DNA of 64,000 bases from Bacillus sp. FJAT-26390 (GTDB lineage Bacteria; Bacillota; Bacilli; Paenibacillales; Paenibacillaceae): NCBI RefSeq assembly GCF_001682865.1, contig NZ_MAQX01000001.1:1307290-1371289 (forward strand). Direction: 5' to 3'. The notes under the pieces were generated by a model. The model saw only the letters and a program-made list of their open reading frames with translations, did no database searches and had not been told where the DNA came from. This document shows positions 51,323 to 61,600 of this stretch, in pieces. The position numbers were made by a program, and so were the translations under genes. Every line of letters starts with the position of its first letter. Positions within the stretch are counted from its first letter, which is position 1.

Positions 51323-52147
51323 CTAATCCAAGGAATCCAAAATACGTGCCGCTATCTTGCCATAACCTTCATGATTGGGATGAAAATGATCGTTTGAGAC
51401 ATGCTCGGCAATTTTCCCTTCAAACAAGTCAAAGGTCGGAATCATCATCATATTCGGATAGCTGTGCAGAAGCGTATAGGCCTCTTCATTCCACTGCTGT
51501 ACGCCAAGACTGCCGCCGCGAAGCTCCTTGATATCGTAAAAGGGATTGTATAAGCCTATATATACCATTTTGGCTGAGCTGTTTATTTTGTTCAGACTCG
51601 TAACCACCCTCGCCAATTGATTTAATGCTGCCGGAATCTCCGTTGCCAGCCCCGACATGCTGTAAGCGGACAGCTTGCGGCCGGTATTTTTGGCACGGGT
51701 ATTTTGAAATAGATCATTGCCGCCTATGGACAAAAAAATTAAATTTGCGCTTTTGAGCGCATAAGCGAAGCCCTGGTCATGCTCTAGCCGATCAGCGAGC
51801 TGATCCGCGCGCAACCCGTTTATCGCGAGGTTGTTAACGATTTTAACCGGCTTTTTCCACTGGTCGCGGAGACCCTCGGCTGCTTGCTTTACATATCCCT
51901 CGCCTGTATGATCGCCAGTTCCCTTGGTAAGCGAATCGCCTAGCGCGACGATCCGAATTTCCTTAGCCTCTTTTAGAGATCCTGCTTCTGGCGTCATCGC
52001 ATCTTGTTTTATTTCTATGGCAGCCTCTCCTGATTCCAAAGTTGGATAAAGAGTGTCCTTGACTGCCCATCCAAAACCAATGCACAACAACGCTGTGGCG
52101 CATATCGACGATACCGCTAAAAAACGCCAGAGCCAAGTAGCTTTCAA
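51323..52147 (-). CDS. SGNH/GDSL hydrolase with N-terminal anchor
   Basis: A 274-residue protein. After an N-terminal membrane span (FLAVSSICATALLCIGFGWA) comes an SGNH domain: VALGDSLTKGTGDHTG (Ser), SIGGNDLFQN (Gly, Asn) and NDHFHPNHEGYGKIAAR (Asp, His), a full set. It is likely an outward-facing esterase or lipase, related to YpmR-type proteins. Translation begins at TTG 52147 with AGGAGG upstream. It is a single gene. Confidence 0.88.
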   Translation of the reverse strand: MKATWLWRFLAVSSICATALLCIGFGWAVKDTLYPTLESGEAAIEIKQDAMTPEAGSLKEAKEIRIVALGDSLTKGTGDHTGEGYVKQAAEGLRDQWKKPVKIVNNLAINGLRADQLADRLEHDQGFAYALKSANLIFLSIGGNDLFQNTRAKNTGRKLSAYSMSGLATEIPAALNQLARVVTSLNKINSSAKMVYIGLYNPFYDIKELRGGSLGVQQWNEEAYTLLHSYPNMMMIPTFDLFEGKIAEHVSNDHFHPNHEGYGKIAARILDSLD

Positions 52148-52307
52148 GTTGTATCTTTCCTCCTCACATAGCTTTGCAGGTATGCGCTGCGTTAATAGTT
52201 GTTGTTAGCATGTTTTGCAGATAAATGGGATTTATGTATAACGCTTCGAAAAAAATAAAGGGGGCGGAGGCAAAAGCGGCATTCGCTTATTGGATCATTG
52301 TTAGAGT

Positions 52308-52337
52308 TTGACAATTCTCGCCTACCTTTTGTAATAT
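52308..52337 (+). promoter_or_regulatory. Promoter of small Cys protein gene
   Basis: TTGACA (perfect -35) and TAATAT spaced 18 bases; start near 52344, about 39 bases before the ATG. Confidence 0.5.
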
Positions 52338-52382
52338 GTATAACGATTAATAAACTTAAAACGATATGGTTGAGGTAGCCAA

Positions 52383-52568
52383 ATGAGCGAGAATGAACGC
52401 ATTGACTGCATGAAGTGCAAACATTATTTCGTTACCTGGGACCCTGGCGCGCCGAAAGGCTGCAAAGCTTTTGGCTTTAAGACAAAAATGCTGCCAAGCA
52501 TCATCGTCTTGCAATCCTCAGGTAAGCCTTGTTTGAATTTTGAAGCAAAGCTAAAGCAGCAATCATAA
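52383..52568 (+). CDS. Small Cys-motif protein
   Basis: A 61-residue protein with IDCMKCKHYFVTWDPGAPKG, a third Cys in GCKAFGFKTKM and a fourth in GKPCLNFE, so probably a metal site of four cysteines. Similar small proteins occur widely in bacteria and have no settled role, though some are labelled uracil-DNA-glycosylase by error. It has its own promoter and no partner. Confidence 0.75.
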   Translation: MSENERIDCMKCKHYFVTWDPGAPKGCKAFGFKTKMLPSIIVLQSSGKPCLNFEAKLKQQS

Positions 52569-52646
52569 TTGATTTTTTAGAATAGTCGGGTTTAACTGCA
52601 GGTCAAGCCTAGCTAGTTTGTATCCGGTTATTGTAACTTTTATTTT

Positions 52647-52784
52647 ATTAACTGGAAAAACTCATGCTAATTCGCATCCATTTTGCAAACAAGTTGGTTT
52701 AAAAGGAATTTCTCACGCTAATGAAGCACAAAACTCGAAAATGAAGCCGATTTCTCCAAATTACAAGGAGTTATTCCAGTTAAA
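52647..52784. repeat. Possible intergenic repeat element with inverted ends
   Basis: The ends ATTAACTGGAAAAACTC and GAGTTATTCCAGTTAAA are inverted repeats (15 of 17 matching) about 138 bases apart. The inside has no convincing gene. The layout suits a small non-autonomous or palindromic intergenic repeat. No target-site duplication was looked for in depth. The rest of 52569-52943 holds only a terminator. Confidence 0.5.
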
Positions 52785-52887
52785 TGAGTCTTATAATCGT
52801 TTTTAGTGAAATTAGCGGGAGTCTTTACTGTTAAGTTGGAACCGACTGATGTACCAAAAGAAAATGCGCTATAAAATCTATAGACAT

Positions 52888-52912
52888 AAAAAAAGCACCC
52901 TAGGGTGCTTTT
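52888..52912 (-). terminator. Terminator of the YqkE-like gene
   Basis: AAAAGCACCC and GGGTGCTTTT with no real loop form a perfect 22-bp palindrome followed on the minus strand by a T-run, 32 bases after the YqkE-like stop. Confidence 0.85.
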
Positions 52913-52943
52913 GGCATTGTTTACGCTTGGAGAGGCATAACCT

Positions 52944-53219
52944 CTATTTATGCTTGGACCAGTTCGGATCGCTATGATCCAGCAAATAAGAGAAGTCATT
53001 TTCCAAACGTTTTTGCTCTTGCTTCTTCTTCTCTTCTTCCTGCTTGCGAAGCTCTTCCTTGCGCGTTGCTTCCGCCTGCTTCATTTCATCCGCTTGCGCT
53101 TTAAGCTTGTTAAGCACATCGCTGCCGAGAAGATCCTTTAGCGTCAGACCATTGTCGGCTTCTTTTTTTGGCTGTGCTTTTGGCGGTTGCGAAGCCGCTT
53201 TTTTTTGTTTCTTGCCCAT
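52944..53219 (-). CDS. YqkE-family (DUF3886) protein
   Basis: A 91-residue, very charged protein. It has LTLKDLLGSDVLNKLKAQAD, a Lys/Glu/Gln-rich helix and the end FSYLLDHSDPNWSKHK, which matches the pattern of YqkE/DUF3886 proteins. The N-terminus is Lys/Pro/Gln-rich. No function is known for the family. The ATG has AGGTG upstream. It is a single gene. Confidence 0.8.
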   Translation of the reverse strand: MGKKQKKAASQPPKAQPKKEADNGLTLKDLLGSDVLNKLKAQADEMKQAEATRKEELRKQEEEKKKQEQKRLENDFSYLLDHSDPNWSKHK

Positions 53220-53419
53220 TAAGATGACACCTGCCTTATTATGAATTCATGCTATTTGCGGCTCTTGCAAACGGCATATTGGACTAAAAAAATGATCGTT
53301 AATTATAATAGCCTCCAACCGCGCTCCTTGCAAGTATCAACTGGAAAATAAATTTAAGCCTTTTTCCAGCAAAAGACCGTTTCTAAGCCTTTGCGCTTGG
53401 AAACGGTCACTATTGCTGC

Positions 53420-54604
53420 TTATTGCTGATCGTAATCGATATAAAGCGATTCAGTTGCTGTTCTTGCCAAATCACGCGCTTGCTCGACATTCGAAGCAGA
53501 GCTCAGCGCTACCGCCATCCGGCGTCCAACCTTCGTCTCCGGCTTGCCGAATACACGCACCTGAGTGTTAGGAACCGAAAGCGCTTCTTCAATTCCGCCA
53601 ATACGGAATGCCGTTGACTCCCGGTCTGCTTTCAGCGTATGAGATGCGCCAGGCGAAAGCAGACGAATCGTCGGAATCGGAAACCCTAGAATCGCCCTTA
53701 CATGCAAGGCAAACTCGGACAAATCCTGCGTAGCCATCGTTACCATGCCCGTATCATGCGGACGAGGCGACACTTCGCTGAACAACACGCCGTCCTTCGT
53801 AATGAACAGCTCCACGCCATAAATGCCGTAGCCTCCAAGCTCATCTGTAATGCGCAGAGCAATCGCTTCCGCTTGCGCGATTTGCTGCTCAGTCATTTCA
53901 TGCGGCTGCCACGATTCTATGTAATCGCCGTCCTTCTGAACATGGCCGATCGGCGGGCAATAGCTTGTCCCGGAAACAGACCGAACCGTCAGCAGCGTAA
54001 TTTCGGACTCAAACGTAATGAAGCCCTCCACGATAATGCGCTGTTTTTTGGCGCGGCCGCCCTCCATCGCATAATTCCAGCATTCTTCAAGCTCCGCTTC
54101 GGAGCGGCAGACGCTTTGCCCTTTCCCTGAGGAACTCATAATCGGTTTAATGACGCAAGGAAATCCGAGTGCCTCTGCCGCCTGGCGCAGCTCGTCCAGC
54201 GTATCGGCAAACCGGTACGGCGCCGTTGGAAGCTCCAAGGTTTCAGCGGCAAGGCGGCGAATGCCTTCTCGGTCCATTGTCAGCCAAGCGGCGCGAGCGG
54301 TAGGTATAACGCGGTGCCCTTCCTTCTCCAGCTCGAGGAGCGTTTCCGTAGCAATCGCCTCGATCTCAGGAACGATAAAGTCCGGCCGTTCTTTCTCGAT
54401 AATCTGGCGAAGCTCTGCTCCGTCAAGCATATCGGTCGTATAGCTGCGATGAGCAACCTGCATTGCCGGGGCGTTAGCATAACGGTCTACAGCAATCGTC
54501 TCGACGCCAAGCCGCTGCGCTTCAAGCACAACCTCTTTGCCTAGTTCACCTGAGCCTAATAGCAGCAGCTTGCGAGCATTCGATGTTAACGGTGATCCAT
54601 ACAT
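53420..54604 (-). CDS. purT: Formate-dependent GAR transformylase
   Basis: A 394-residue PurT, an ATP-grasp enzyme that makes formylglycinamide ribonucleotide from GAR, formate and ATP in purine synthesis. It has [38 protein letters not shown] and [20 protein letters not shown], all typical. It stands alone, apart from the main pur operon, as in other Bacillales. A long hairpin (54613-54705) lies directly before the ATG and contains the ribosome binding site, so expression is probably controlled there. Confidence 0.95.
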   Translation of the reverse strand: MYGSPLTSNARKLLLLGSGELGKEVVLEAQRLGVETIAVDRYANAPAMQVAHRSYTTDMLDGAELRQIIEKERPDFIVPEIEAIATETLLELEKEGHRVIPTARAAWLTMDREGIRRLAAETLELPTAPYRFADTLDELRQAAEALGFPCVIKPIMSSSGKGQSVCRSEAELEECWNYAMEGGRAKKQRIIVEGFITFESEITLLTVRSVSGTSYCPPIGHVQKDGDYIESWQPHEMTEQQIAQAEAIALRITDELGGYGIYGVELFITKDGVLFSEVSPRPHDTGMVTMATQDLSEFALHVRAILGFPIPTIRLLSPGASHTLKADRESTAFRIGGIEEALSVPNTQVRVFGKPETKVGRRMAVALSSASNVEQARDLARTATESLYIDYDQQ

Positions 54605-54612
54605 AAAGAAAA

Positions 54613-54705
54613 AGAACCTCCTGGAAGCAAATCGATTCGTTAACCACAGCGATAGCTGTAGACTTTAGCGAATCGGTTCGTTTTTTCTTCCATTGTGGAG
54701 GTTCT
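54613..54705 (-). promoter_or_regulatory. Long structured leader of purT
   Basis: A nested inverted repeat: outer arms AGAACCTCC/GGAGGTTCT, then GGAAG/CTTCC, then a 14-bp stem (AATCGATTCGTTAA on the plus strand) and an apical ACAGC-GATA-GCTGT hairpin. In the purT transcript the 3' outer arm is AGGAGGTTC, which is also the ribosome binding site, and a U-rich stretch follows it, just before the ATG. It may hide the site or end transcription. I do not recognise it as a known riboswitch. It also holds CGAA/TTCG motifs reminiscent of PurR boxes. Confidence 0.7.
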
Positions 54706-54763
54706 AACGATAAAAATCAATCATTTTTATAAAATGCAATGCTGTCCGTGTCTGACTTATCTG

Positions 54764-56587
54764 TTATAGAAAACGGTACTGCGCTTCGATCAAGCCGTTA
54801 TAAACGCCGCGCTTTGCGATAAGCGACTCATGATTGCCTTGCTCAACGATCTGGCCATGATCCAGCACGATAATTTCATCGGCATGGCGAATGGTCGACA
54901 AGCGGTGAGCGATCATAAAGGATGTACGTCCTGCAAGGAGCGCTTTAAGCGCTTCTTGGATTTTTAGCTCGGTTTCGGTATCGATGCTCGCAGTTGCTTC
55001 ATCCAGAATCAAAATTTGCGGATCGGCAAGCAAAGCACGCGCGAACGACAATAGCTGGCGTTGTCCCATGGAAAGCACATTGCCTCGCTCCTCAACCTGC
55101 GTGTCATACCCATCAGGCAGCCCCATAATGAAATCGTGGGCATTGACCGCCTGCGCAGCCTTCACAACTTCCGCATCTGTCGCATTCAGGCGGCCATAGC
55201 GGATATTGTCTCGGATCGTGCCTGCAAAAATAAACGTATCCTGAAGCACGATGCCCACCTGCGAGCGCAAGCTCTCGATGCTCACATCACGGATATCGAT
55301 GCCGTCAATCAGCACGCGGCCTTCTACAGGGTCATAGAAGCGGCATAGCAGGTTAATGATCGTACTTTTGCCAGAACCGGTATGGCCGACGAGCGCAATG
55401 GATTGACCTGCTTTTACATCAATCGTAACACCCTTGAGAGCGGGCCTGCCCTTCTCGTATTCGAAGACGATATGGTCAAACTTCACGTCGCCTTTAATTT
55501 TAGGCAGCGGTTTCGCTTCCGTCAGCTCAGCAACCGTCGGCTCTTCATCGATAAATTCGAAGATACGCTCTGACGATGCCATTGCAATGAGCAGCTGGGA
55601 GTACATTTGGCCTAGACGGTTGATCGGGTCCCAAAAGTTGCCGATGTAGTTGGCATAGCCGACTAGAAGCCCGACGGTGATTGCTTCTGTTTGAATGAGA
55701 TGCGCGCCGTACCAAAACAAAATAAATGTACCGATTGCCGATGTAACCTCGATTACAGGTCCAAAGGCCTGGTTGAGCGCAGATGCTTTGTTCCATGACT
55801 TCACATTGACCGTGTTCATATGATCAAAGAAGCTCATATTGTCTTTTTCTTGCACGTAAGCCTGCGTAACCTTCATCCCTTGAATACTTTCGTTCAAGTG
55901 GGAGTTGATGCGCGATTGCTTAATCCTTACATCCTGCCAGGCAAAACGAATTCTTTTGCGCAGCGTCGTCGAGACGAGGAACATAAGCGGCACCGTAATC
56001 ATGACCGCGAGTCCAAGCTTAAAGTTCCACACAAGCAGGATGATGACGATACCAAACAGCTGGACACAGTCCATCAGCAGGTTGACGACCCCGTTCGTGA
56101 ATAGGTCCTGCAGCGCATTGACGTCGTTCGTTACACGAACCAGAACGGAGCCGGCTGGCCGTTTATCGTAGAAACGGAAGCTCAATTTTTGAATATGCTG
56201 AAACAAATGATTTCTAAGGTCGTAGATGACGCTTTGCCCGATAATATTCGTGTATTTGATCCGGTACGTATTGGATGCCCATTGGATAACATATAACAAC
56301 AGCATGATGCCGGCGAAGATAAGCAGCTTAGGAACGCTTGTAGCACCGTTTGTAGGCGCGATCGCCTCGTCGATGGCAAGAATAACGAGCGCCGGTACGC
56401 CGAGGCGCGTAATCGTGCCAAGGATCATCATAAAAATAACGGGCATTAATTGCTTCGTGTATGGCTTCATGTACATGAACAAGCGGCGCAATTGTCCCCA
56501 GTTAAACGGTTTTTCAATCAGCTCGTCGTCTTGATAGATGAAGCGTTCGTTTTTGTTAGTCGCTTTAGCTTTGACACTCGTGCTCAT
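54764..56587 (-). CDS. ABC exporter half-transporter (BmrD/YheH-like)
   Basis: A 607-residue half-transporter: membrane domain (about 35-330) and ATPase with Walker A VGHTGSGKSTIINLL, signature VLSMGQRQLLSFARAL and Walker B ILILDEATASID. Its partner is the gene upstream, overlapped by 1 base (TAATG), so together they form a heterodimeric exporter, usually for drugs or lipids. The signature SMGQ differs from the partner's SGGQ, as in heterodimers with one weaker site. ATG at 56587. Confidence 0.92.
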   Translation of the reverse strand: MSTSVKAKATNKNERFIYQDDELIEKPFNWGQLRRLFMYMKPYTKQLMPVIFMMILGTITRLGVPALVILAIDEAIAPTNGATSVPKLLIFAGIMLLLYVIQWASNTYRIKYTNIIGQSVIYDLRNHLFQHIQKLSFRFYDKRPAGSVLVRVTNDVNALQDLFTNGVVNLLMDCVQLFGIVIILLVWNFKLGLAVMITVPLMFLVSTTLRKRIRFAWQDVRIKQSRINSHLNESIQGMKVTQAYVQEKDNMSFFDHMNTVNVKSWNKASALNQAFGPVIEVTSAIGTFILFWYGAHLIQTEAITVGLLVGYANYIGNFWDPINRLGQMYSQLLIAMASSERIFEFIDEEPTVAELTEAKPLPKIKGDVKFDHIVFEYEKGRPALKGVTIDVKAGQSIALVGHTGSGKSTIINLLCRFYDPVEGRVLIDGIDIRDVSIESLRSQVGIVLQDTFIFAGTIRDNIRYGRLNATDAEVVKAAQAVNAHDFIMGLPDGYDTQVEERGNVLSMGQRQLLSFARALLADPQILILDEATASIDTETELKIQEALKALLAGRTSFMIAHRLSTIRHADEIIVLDHGQIVEQGNHESLIAKRGVYNGLIEAQYRFL

Positions 56588-58374
56588 TATACGGTACTCC
56601 CTTTCCGATCATGCGCTTGCTTAACTAGTGACGAATCATCAAGCGGATAGTCAGCATATTGAATGTTGTAAGTGTCGCGGTATGGACCCTGCTGCGCAAT
56701 TAATTGCGCATGCGTTCCCCGTTGAACGATATGACCATTGTCCAGCACGATGATTTCATCGGCGTGTCTGAGCGAGGAGATCCGGTGAGCGATAATGAAC
56801 GTCGTCCGGCCTGCCATCAGCTCCTTGAAGCCGGCTTGAATTTCATGCTCGGTTTCCATATCAACGGCGCTGGTCGCGTCATCCAGTATAAGAATGCGCG
56901 GATTTTTGATGAGCGCCCGCGCAATCGCGATCCGCTGCTTCTGTCCGCCGGATAAGCCCATCCCTCTCTCGCCTACGATCGTATCGTAGCCAAGGGGCAG
57001 CTCCATAATGAAATCATGAGCTTTGGCAAGCCTAGCAGCTTTCTCGATTTGATCTGGCGTAACATCCTTAACGCCATAGGCGATGTTGTCGCGGATCGAA
57101 GCCGAGAACAGAAATGTTTCTTGGAATACCGGCGCTATCAAGCGGCGCAGGCTTGCGACATCCAGATTGCGGATATCGATGCCATCGAGCGTAATCGTGC
57201 CATTTTTCACGTTGTAGGCTCTCATCAGCAATTGAATGATCGTTGATTTCCCGGACCCTGTCGCGCCAAGGAAACCAATCACTGAGCCTGCCGGCGCATC
57301 GATCACCAGATCGGTTACCGCTGGCGTTTTGTCCGGATAGCTGAAGGTTACATGATTAAAACGAACATGTCCCTTCACCGATTCGCTATTCACTTCAACG
57401 GCATGCTCGGAATTTTTGACATGCACATGCTCGTTCAGCAAGCCGAGAACACGCTCGCCGGACGCTTTAAATTGCGTGTAGTTGTTGATATGGAAGCCAA
57501 GACCCCACATCGGACCGATAATGTACCAAATCAAGCTGAAAAATGCGACGAATTCACCAAGCTTCAGTGAACCATTAATGACGAGAATACCGCCGGTGAC
57601 AAGCAGGATGACAGCGCTTAAGTTAGCTACAAGCTCCATAACCGGGAAAAATTTAGCCCAGATTTTTGCGGCGCCGACTTGGTTCGTTTGATACGCCTCG
57701 CTGCGCACGGAAAACTTTGAAACCTCATGCGATTCGCGCGCAAACGATTTGACCGTACGTACGCCCGTAATGTTTTCTTGAACCGCAGTCGTTAGGTTGC
57801 TCATCGCTTGACGCATTTCACGGAATGCAGGGTGAATGTTGCGCTCGAAGCGAATTGCGGCAAAGCCGAGCAGCGGGATTGTCACCAGCGTAATAAGCGT
57901 AAGCTGCCAATGAATCGATAGCATCATCGCTCCGCCGAACACGATCATCAGCACCATGTTCAAAATTTGCGCAAAGCCAAAGCCGATAAAGTTGCGGATG
58001 GCTTCCAGATCCGCTGTAAGGCGAGACATTAGGTCGCCTGTCTTCGCTTTGTCGTAATACTGAAAGGACAGCGTTTGCAGCTTGTCGTACAAAGCGTTTC
58101 TCATACGGAACGCCACGCGGTTGCCAAGGCGTCCGCCAAAAAATCCGTGTAAAAACTGCATGCAGCCTTTAAACGTAACAACTCCTACTACGGTAAAAGC
58201 TAGTGCCGGCACTAATTCGAATTTTCCTGGCGTGATCACATCATCAATGAGATATCGCAGCAAATTCGGATAGACAAGTCCGAGCGCCGTAGCGAACATT
58301 AAGCATAATATGGAGGAGAACAGAAATTTTCGCTCCGCCCAATAGAATGCTTTCAACTGCCTTAAAACGTCCAA
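56587..58374 (-). CDS. ABC exporter half-transporter (BmrC/YheI-like)
   Basis: A 595-residue half-transporter with membrane domain (about 15-310) and ATPase: Walker A LGATGSGKSTIIQLL, signature GLSGGQKQRIAIARAL, Walker B ILILDDATSAVD (Asp where Glu is usual). This degenerate Walker B catalytic residue is common in one half of heterodimeric exporters such as BmrCD. The start is TTG at 58374 with GGGGAG ten bases before it; reading to 58461 has no support. Confidence 0.9.
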   Translation of the reverse strand: MDVLRQLKAFYWAERKFLFSSILCLMFATALGLVYPNLLRYLIDDVITPGKFELVPALAFTVVGVVTFKGCMQFLHGFFGGRLGNRVAFRMRNALYDKLQTLSFQYYDKAKTGDLMSRLTADLEAIRNFIGFGFAQILNMVLMIVFGGAMMLSIHWQLTLITLVTIPLLGFAAIRFERNIHPAFREMRQAMSNLTTAVQENITGVRTVKSFARESHEVSKFSVRSEAYQTNQVGAAKIWAKFFPVMELVANLSAVILLVTGGILVINGSLKLGEFVAFFSLIWYIIGPMWGLGFHINNYTQFKASGERVLGLLNEHVHVKNSEHAVEVNSESVKGHVRFNHVTFSYPDKTPAVTDLVIDAPAGSVIGFLGATGSGKSTIIQLLMRAYNVKNGTITLDGIDIRNLDVASLRRLIAPVFQETFLFSASIRDNIAYGVKDVTPDQIEKAARLAKAHDFIMELPLGYDTIVGERGMGLSGGQKQRIAIARALIKNPRILILDDATSAVDMETEHEIQAGFKELMAGRTTFIIAHRISSLRHADEIIVLDNGHIVQRGTHAQLIAQQGPYRDTYNIQYADYPLDDSSLVKQAHDRKGSTV

Positions 58375-58590
58375 GTAAATCCATCTCCCCGTATCTATTT
58401 TGTAAGTATGAATGAATATTATCAGCATCGTGATAAGCGAGCAAACAGTATAAATATGCATATATGTTATAGAAACCGCTTAAAGCCGCGATATGGAAAT
58501 TGGAAACGGTTAATGCTCCCAAATGGTCCTAAATCATGACAAATATGTGCCTATTGCTCACTTTTTGCACAAAAACACACTAAAATAAAA

Positions 58591-58626
58591 AAAGCTTTTG
58601 CGGGCGCGTTTGGCGCCAGCAAAAGC
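58591..58626 (-). terminator. Terminator of the dynamin gene
   Basis: On the minus strand GCTTTTGCTGGCGC pairs with GCGCCCGCAAAAGC, followed by seven or more T, 44 bases after the dynamin stop. Confidence 0.85.
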
Positions 58627-58669
58627 ATTCAGCTGTTAATGCGATAGAACAGTCGACATTCATTGACAA

Positions 58670-61600
58670 TTAGAGATGAATGAGCTGCGCGTACAGCTGC
58701 TTCAGCTCAGCCGTATTTGCGTTTCCAGTTAACGAGCTGCGCTTGCCGCTTTCGTATGCAAGCATATCCGTTTGCAGCTGGCCGCCTGCTTGAACAGCAG
58801 CGTTCTGCCAGATCTGCTCGTATAGCGCAGTCCATAGCGCCGTTTGCTCTGCCATCCATCCATTTAATGAAGGAGCAAGCAGTGTTTCAAGCTCTTTGCG
58901 AAGCAAAGTCTTGCCTTCGCCTTCGAAAAATTGACGCGGCGATTTGAATCGGCTCCAAAGGAGCTTTGAATCGATCGTTGTTGCTTCCCATGCGGCTGGC
59001 TCCTCCGGTGTTGGCAAAGCGGCCGGTGCATAAGGGATCGCGCTGTAAGCGGCTATAGCCGCTTCAAGGCGCTGCGCCGTGCCAGCATAAAGCTTTTGAA
59101 GAAGCGAATGAACGCCCCGCTCCATCCGAAGCGAAGTCGCAAGCATCTCCTGTGACAGCTCAAGCTGGACGAGCCTTTGCAGCTCAAGCCATGAAGTCCA
59201 TATCGCTTTGCGCAAATCACGTCCATCATCCTGCAGCGACGCAGGGTTGAACGCGAGATTGTAAAACTCGCCAAAGCGATACTGAATTCGCTGGACGACA
59301 TAATACAATAGCTCGCTAAGCTCCTGCTTGAGCTGTTCGGGCATAGCGCCTGACTGCAAGGCTTCGATCTCGCTGGAGGCATCGCTTACGGCTTGCTTAA
59401 GCATATTTAACTCTGCTTCGCGCGCCGCTGCATCCCCCTCCGCGCTTTGAAGCCAGCCGGCAACGGTTGCTGCCGCACGCTTCAAATCCTGCTCTGCCGC
59501 ATCGATAGCAAGGCGTCCGAGGTCGTTCTGAATAAAGGAAAGGAATGATTGCTCGAATGCTTCAATGCCTGATCGGGCGAGCAGCTCAGCGTCTCCGTCA
59601 AGCTTGCCGTCAAGAGCTTGCAAGCTAGACACAGGAAATAGGCGCGGCGATCGAATCGCATGCTGCAGCAGGTTCGTTTCCACATGCTTCAGTACGCCGT
59701 CAAGCTCCTCTTGATCGGCCGCCAAATCGGCTGCGTTCACAAGGAAAAACATTTTATCAAGCTCGAATTGATCCTTAACCCGTCCGAGCTGCATTAGAAA
59801 TTGGCGGTCGGCTTGGGAGAAGGCGTGATTGTAATACGTCACGAACAGAACGGCATCGGCGTTCTTGATATAGTTAAAGGCAACGCCCGTATGTCTGGCA
59901 TTCACGGAATCCGCGCCCGGCGTGTCTACGAGGACGATGCCTTGCGCCGTCAGGGCACAGTCGTAATGAAGCTCGATTTCGCTGACGAAGCAGGAGCGCG
60001 ATTCCTCAGCAACGTAGCGCTCGTACTCCGCTTGGTCAACCGTGAGCTGCTCGCCAAGCAGCGATTCATGCTCTGCCCAGCCTGCGCGAGCGGCGCGCAG
60101 GAAGCTAAAGTGCGGGCGGCCGCCAGCCCCGATGGAATCGGGGGTTAGGCGGTCAATCGCCCGCATCAGCGCAGCGGCATCCGGCAAATGCTCGGTGCCG
60201 GCTTTCTCGCCGAGCAGCGCCAAGGAATAGCGCAGGTCGTCTTCGATTGCGGCGCGCGACTTCATGACGATGCGCGCCGTGCCATGGCCGTGCTCCGCCG
60301 TAGGAGGCACGAGCCGGTTGATCGCTGCGGTCGTCGGATTAGGCGAGACCGGAAGCACCGGTTCGCCGATCAGCGCGTTCGCAAGCGATGATTTGCCGGC
60401 GCTGAAGGCGCCGAACAAGGCGATGGTGAAGCGGCTGTCCTGCAGTCGCTTCGCCTTATCGCGCATCGCATGCGCAGCTGCCGCAAGAGCCGCATGCGGT
60501 GCAAGCAGCTCCGCCGCGCTCGTTAATCGCGCAGCAGCGCCATGCTGCTGCGCTAGAGCAGCTCCGCCAGCTAGGGCGCTCTGCCCTGCTGCTTCCCGCT
60601 TCGGCGCAGCAGTTGCGCCGCTTCGGCCGCTCTCGCTCGCCAGCACTTCCTTCGCCGCCGCAGCAAAGCTTGCCGCGGGCACAACACCCGCGCCAGCTGC
60701 GCGCGGTGCCGGCAATGCCGGCCTCGCCGGCGCCTCAGGCATCGCTGCCGCCAGCCGTGACTCATGCTCATCCGCGCGCGCCGCCAGCGCCGCCAGCGCA
60801 CCAATAGCGCCAGCCTGCGCACGAAGCGCCGCCAGCTGTGCCTGTGCCTCAGCGGCGGATGCTGCGCCTACCGCCGCCGCATGGTCCGCCAGCGCATCGA
60901 TCAGCTCAAGCGCCCGCTGGCGATAAACCGCCTTTACGTCCGCGGCTAGGTCGCGGCTATACGTCATCGTGTACTCATTCCCGATGACGGCGCCAGCTTT
61001 AACCCTCTCCAGCAGCCATTCCGAATCCGGCAGCCATGCCAAAGTCCGCGCGAGCTCTGCTTCCAGCCGCTCGCTGTCAAATCCGATCCGCTCCGCCTCA
61101 ACGCGGAGCAAATGCTTCACATGCCAGTCAATTGAAGCGCTGATTAAGCTGTTCAATTCCTCGCTGAACGCCGCAAGGCGCCTCTCCTGCTCCGCAGCCG
61201 TCTTTGCAGCCGCAAATAGCAGCCCCGCCTTAAAGCCGGGTTTGCGGCTCTCTAGAAACGTCTGTGCCAAATCACGCAGTGCTGCCGGCGTTATGTTGGC
61301 ATTATCGAGCAGCGACTGCAGCTCTTTGCGAAGCTGGCCGCGGTAAACTTCTTTTTCGCCCGCTAATTTGCCAATGAGCGCCTGCAAGCGGTCCATCTCG
61401 CTCGTAACCTTCGCAGCTGCTTCCTCACCGCCTGCCTCCGCAAGCAGCCGTTCCCGCTCAGGCTCGCTTTGCAGCTCGCTCCATTTCAAATGCCCTGCCG
61501 CCACATGGCGCAAGGAAGCGTCTACGCTGTATACGCATAGCGGCTTGCGAATCTTCTGCAGCGAATCGAGCAGCTCAAGCAGCGACTCCCATTCCTGCTC

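Noticed and set aside
52618-52806. Possible 62-residue coding region
   Set aside because: No ribosome binding site, unlikely composition, and it coincides with the inverted-repeat element.
54613-54705. Known purine, ZTP or THF riboswitch at purT
   Set aside because: None of the conserved core sequences of these classes were seen; the structure is one long nested stem.
60264-60926. Long plus-strand open frame opposite the dynamin gene
   Set aside because: Ala/Ser/Arg-rich product caused by the high-GC Ala-coding region on the other strand; no start signals.
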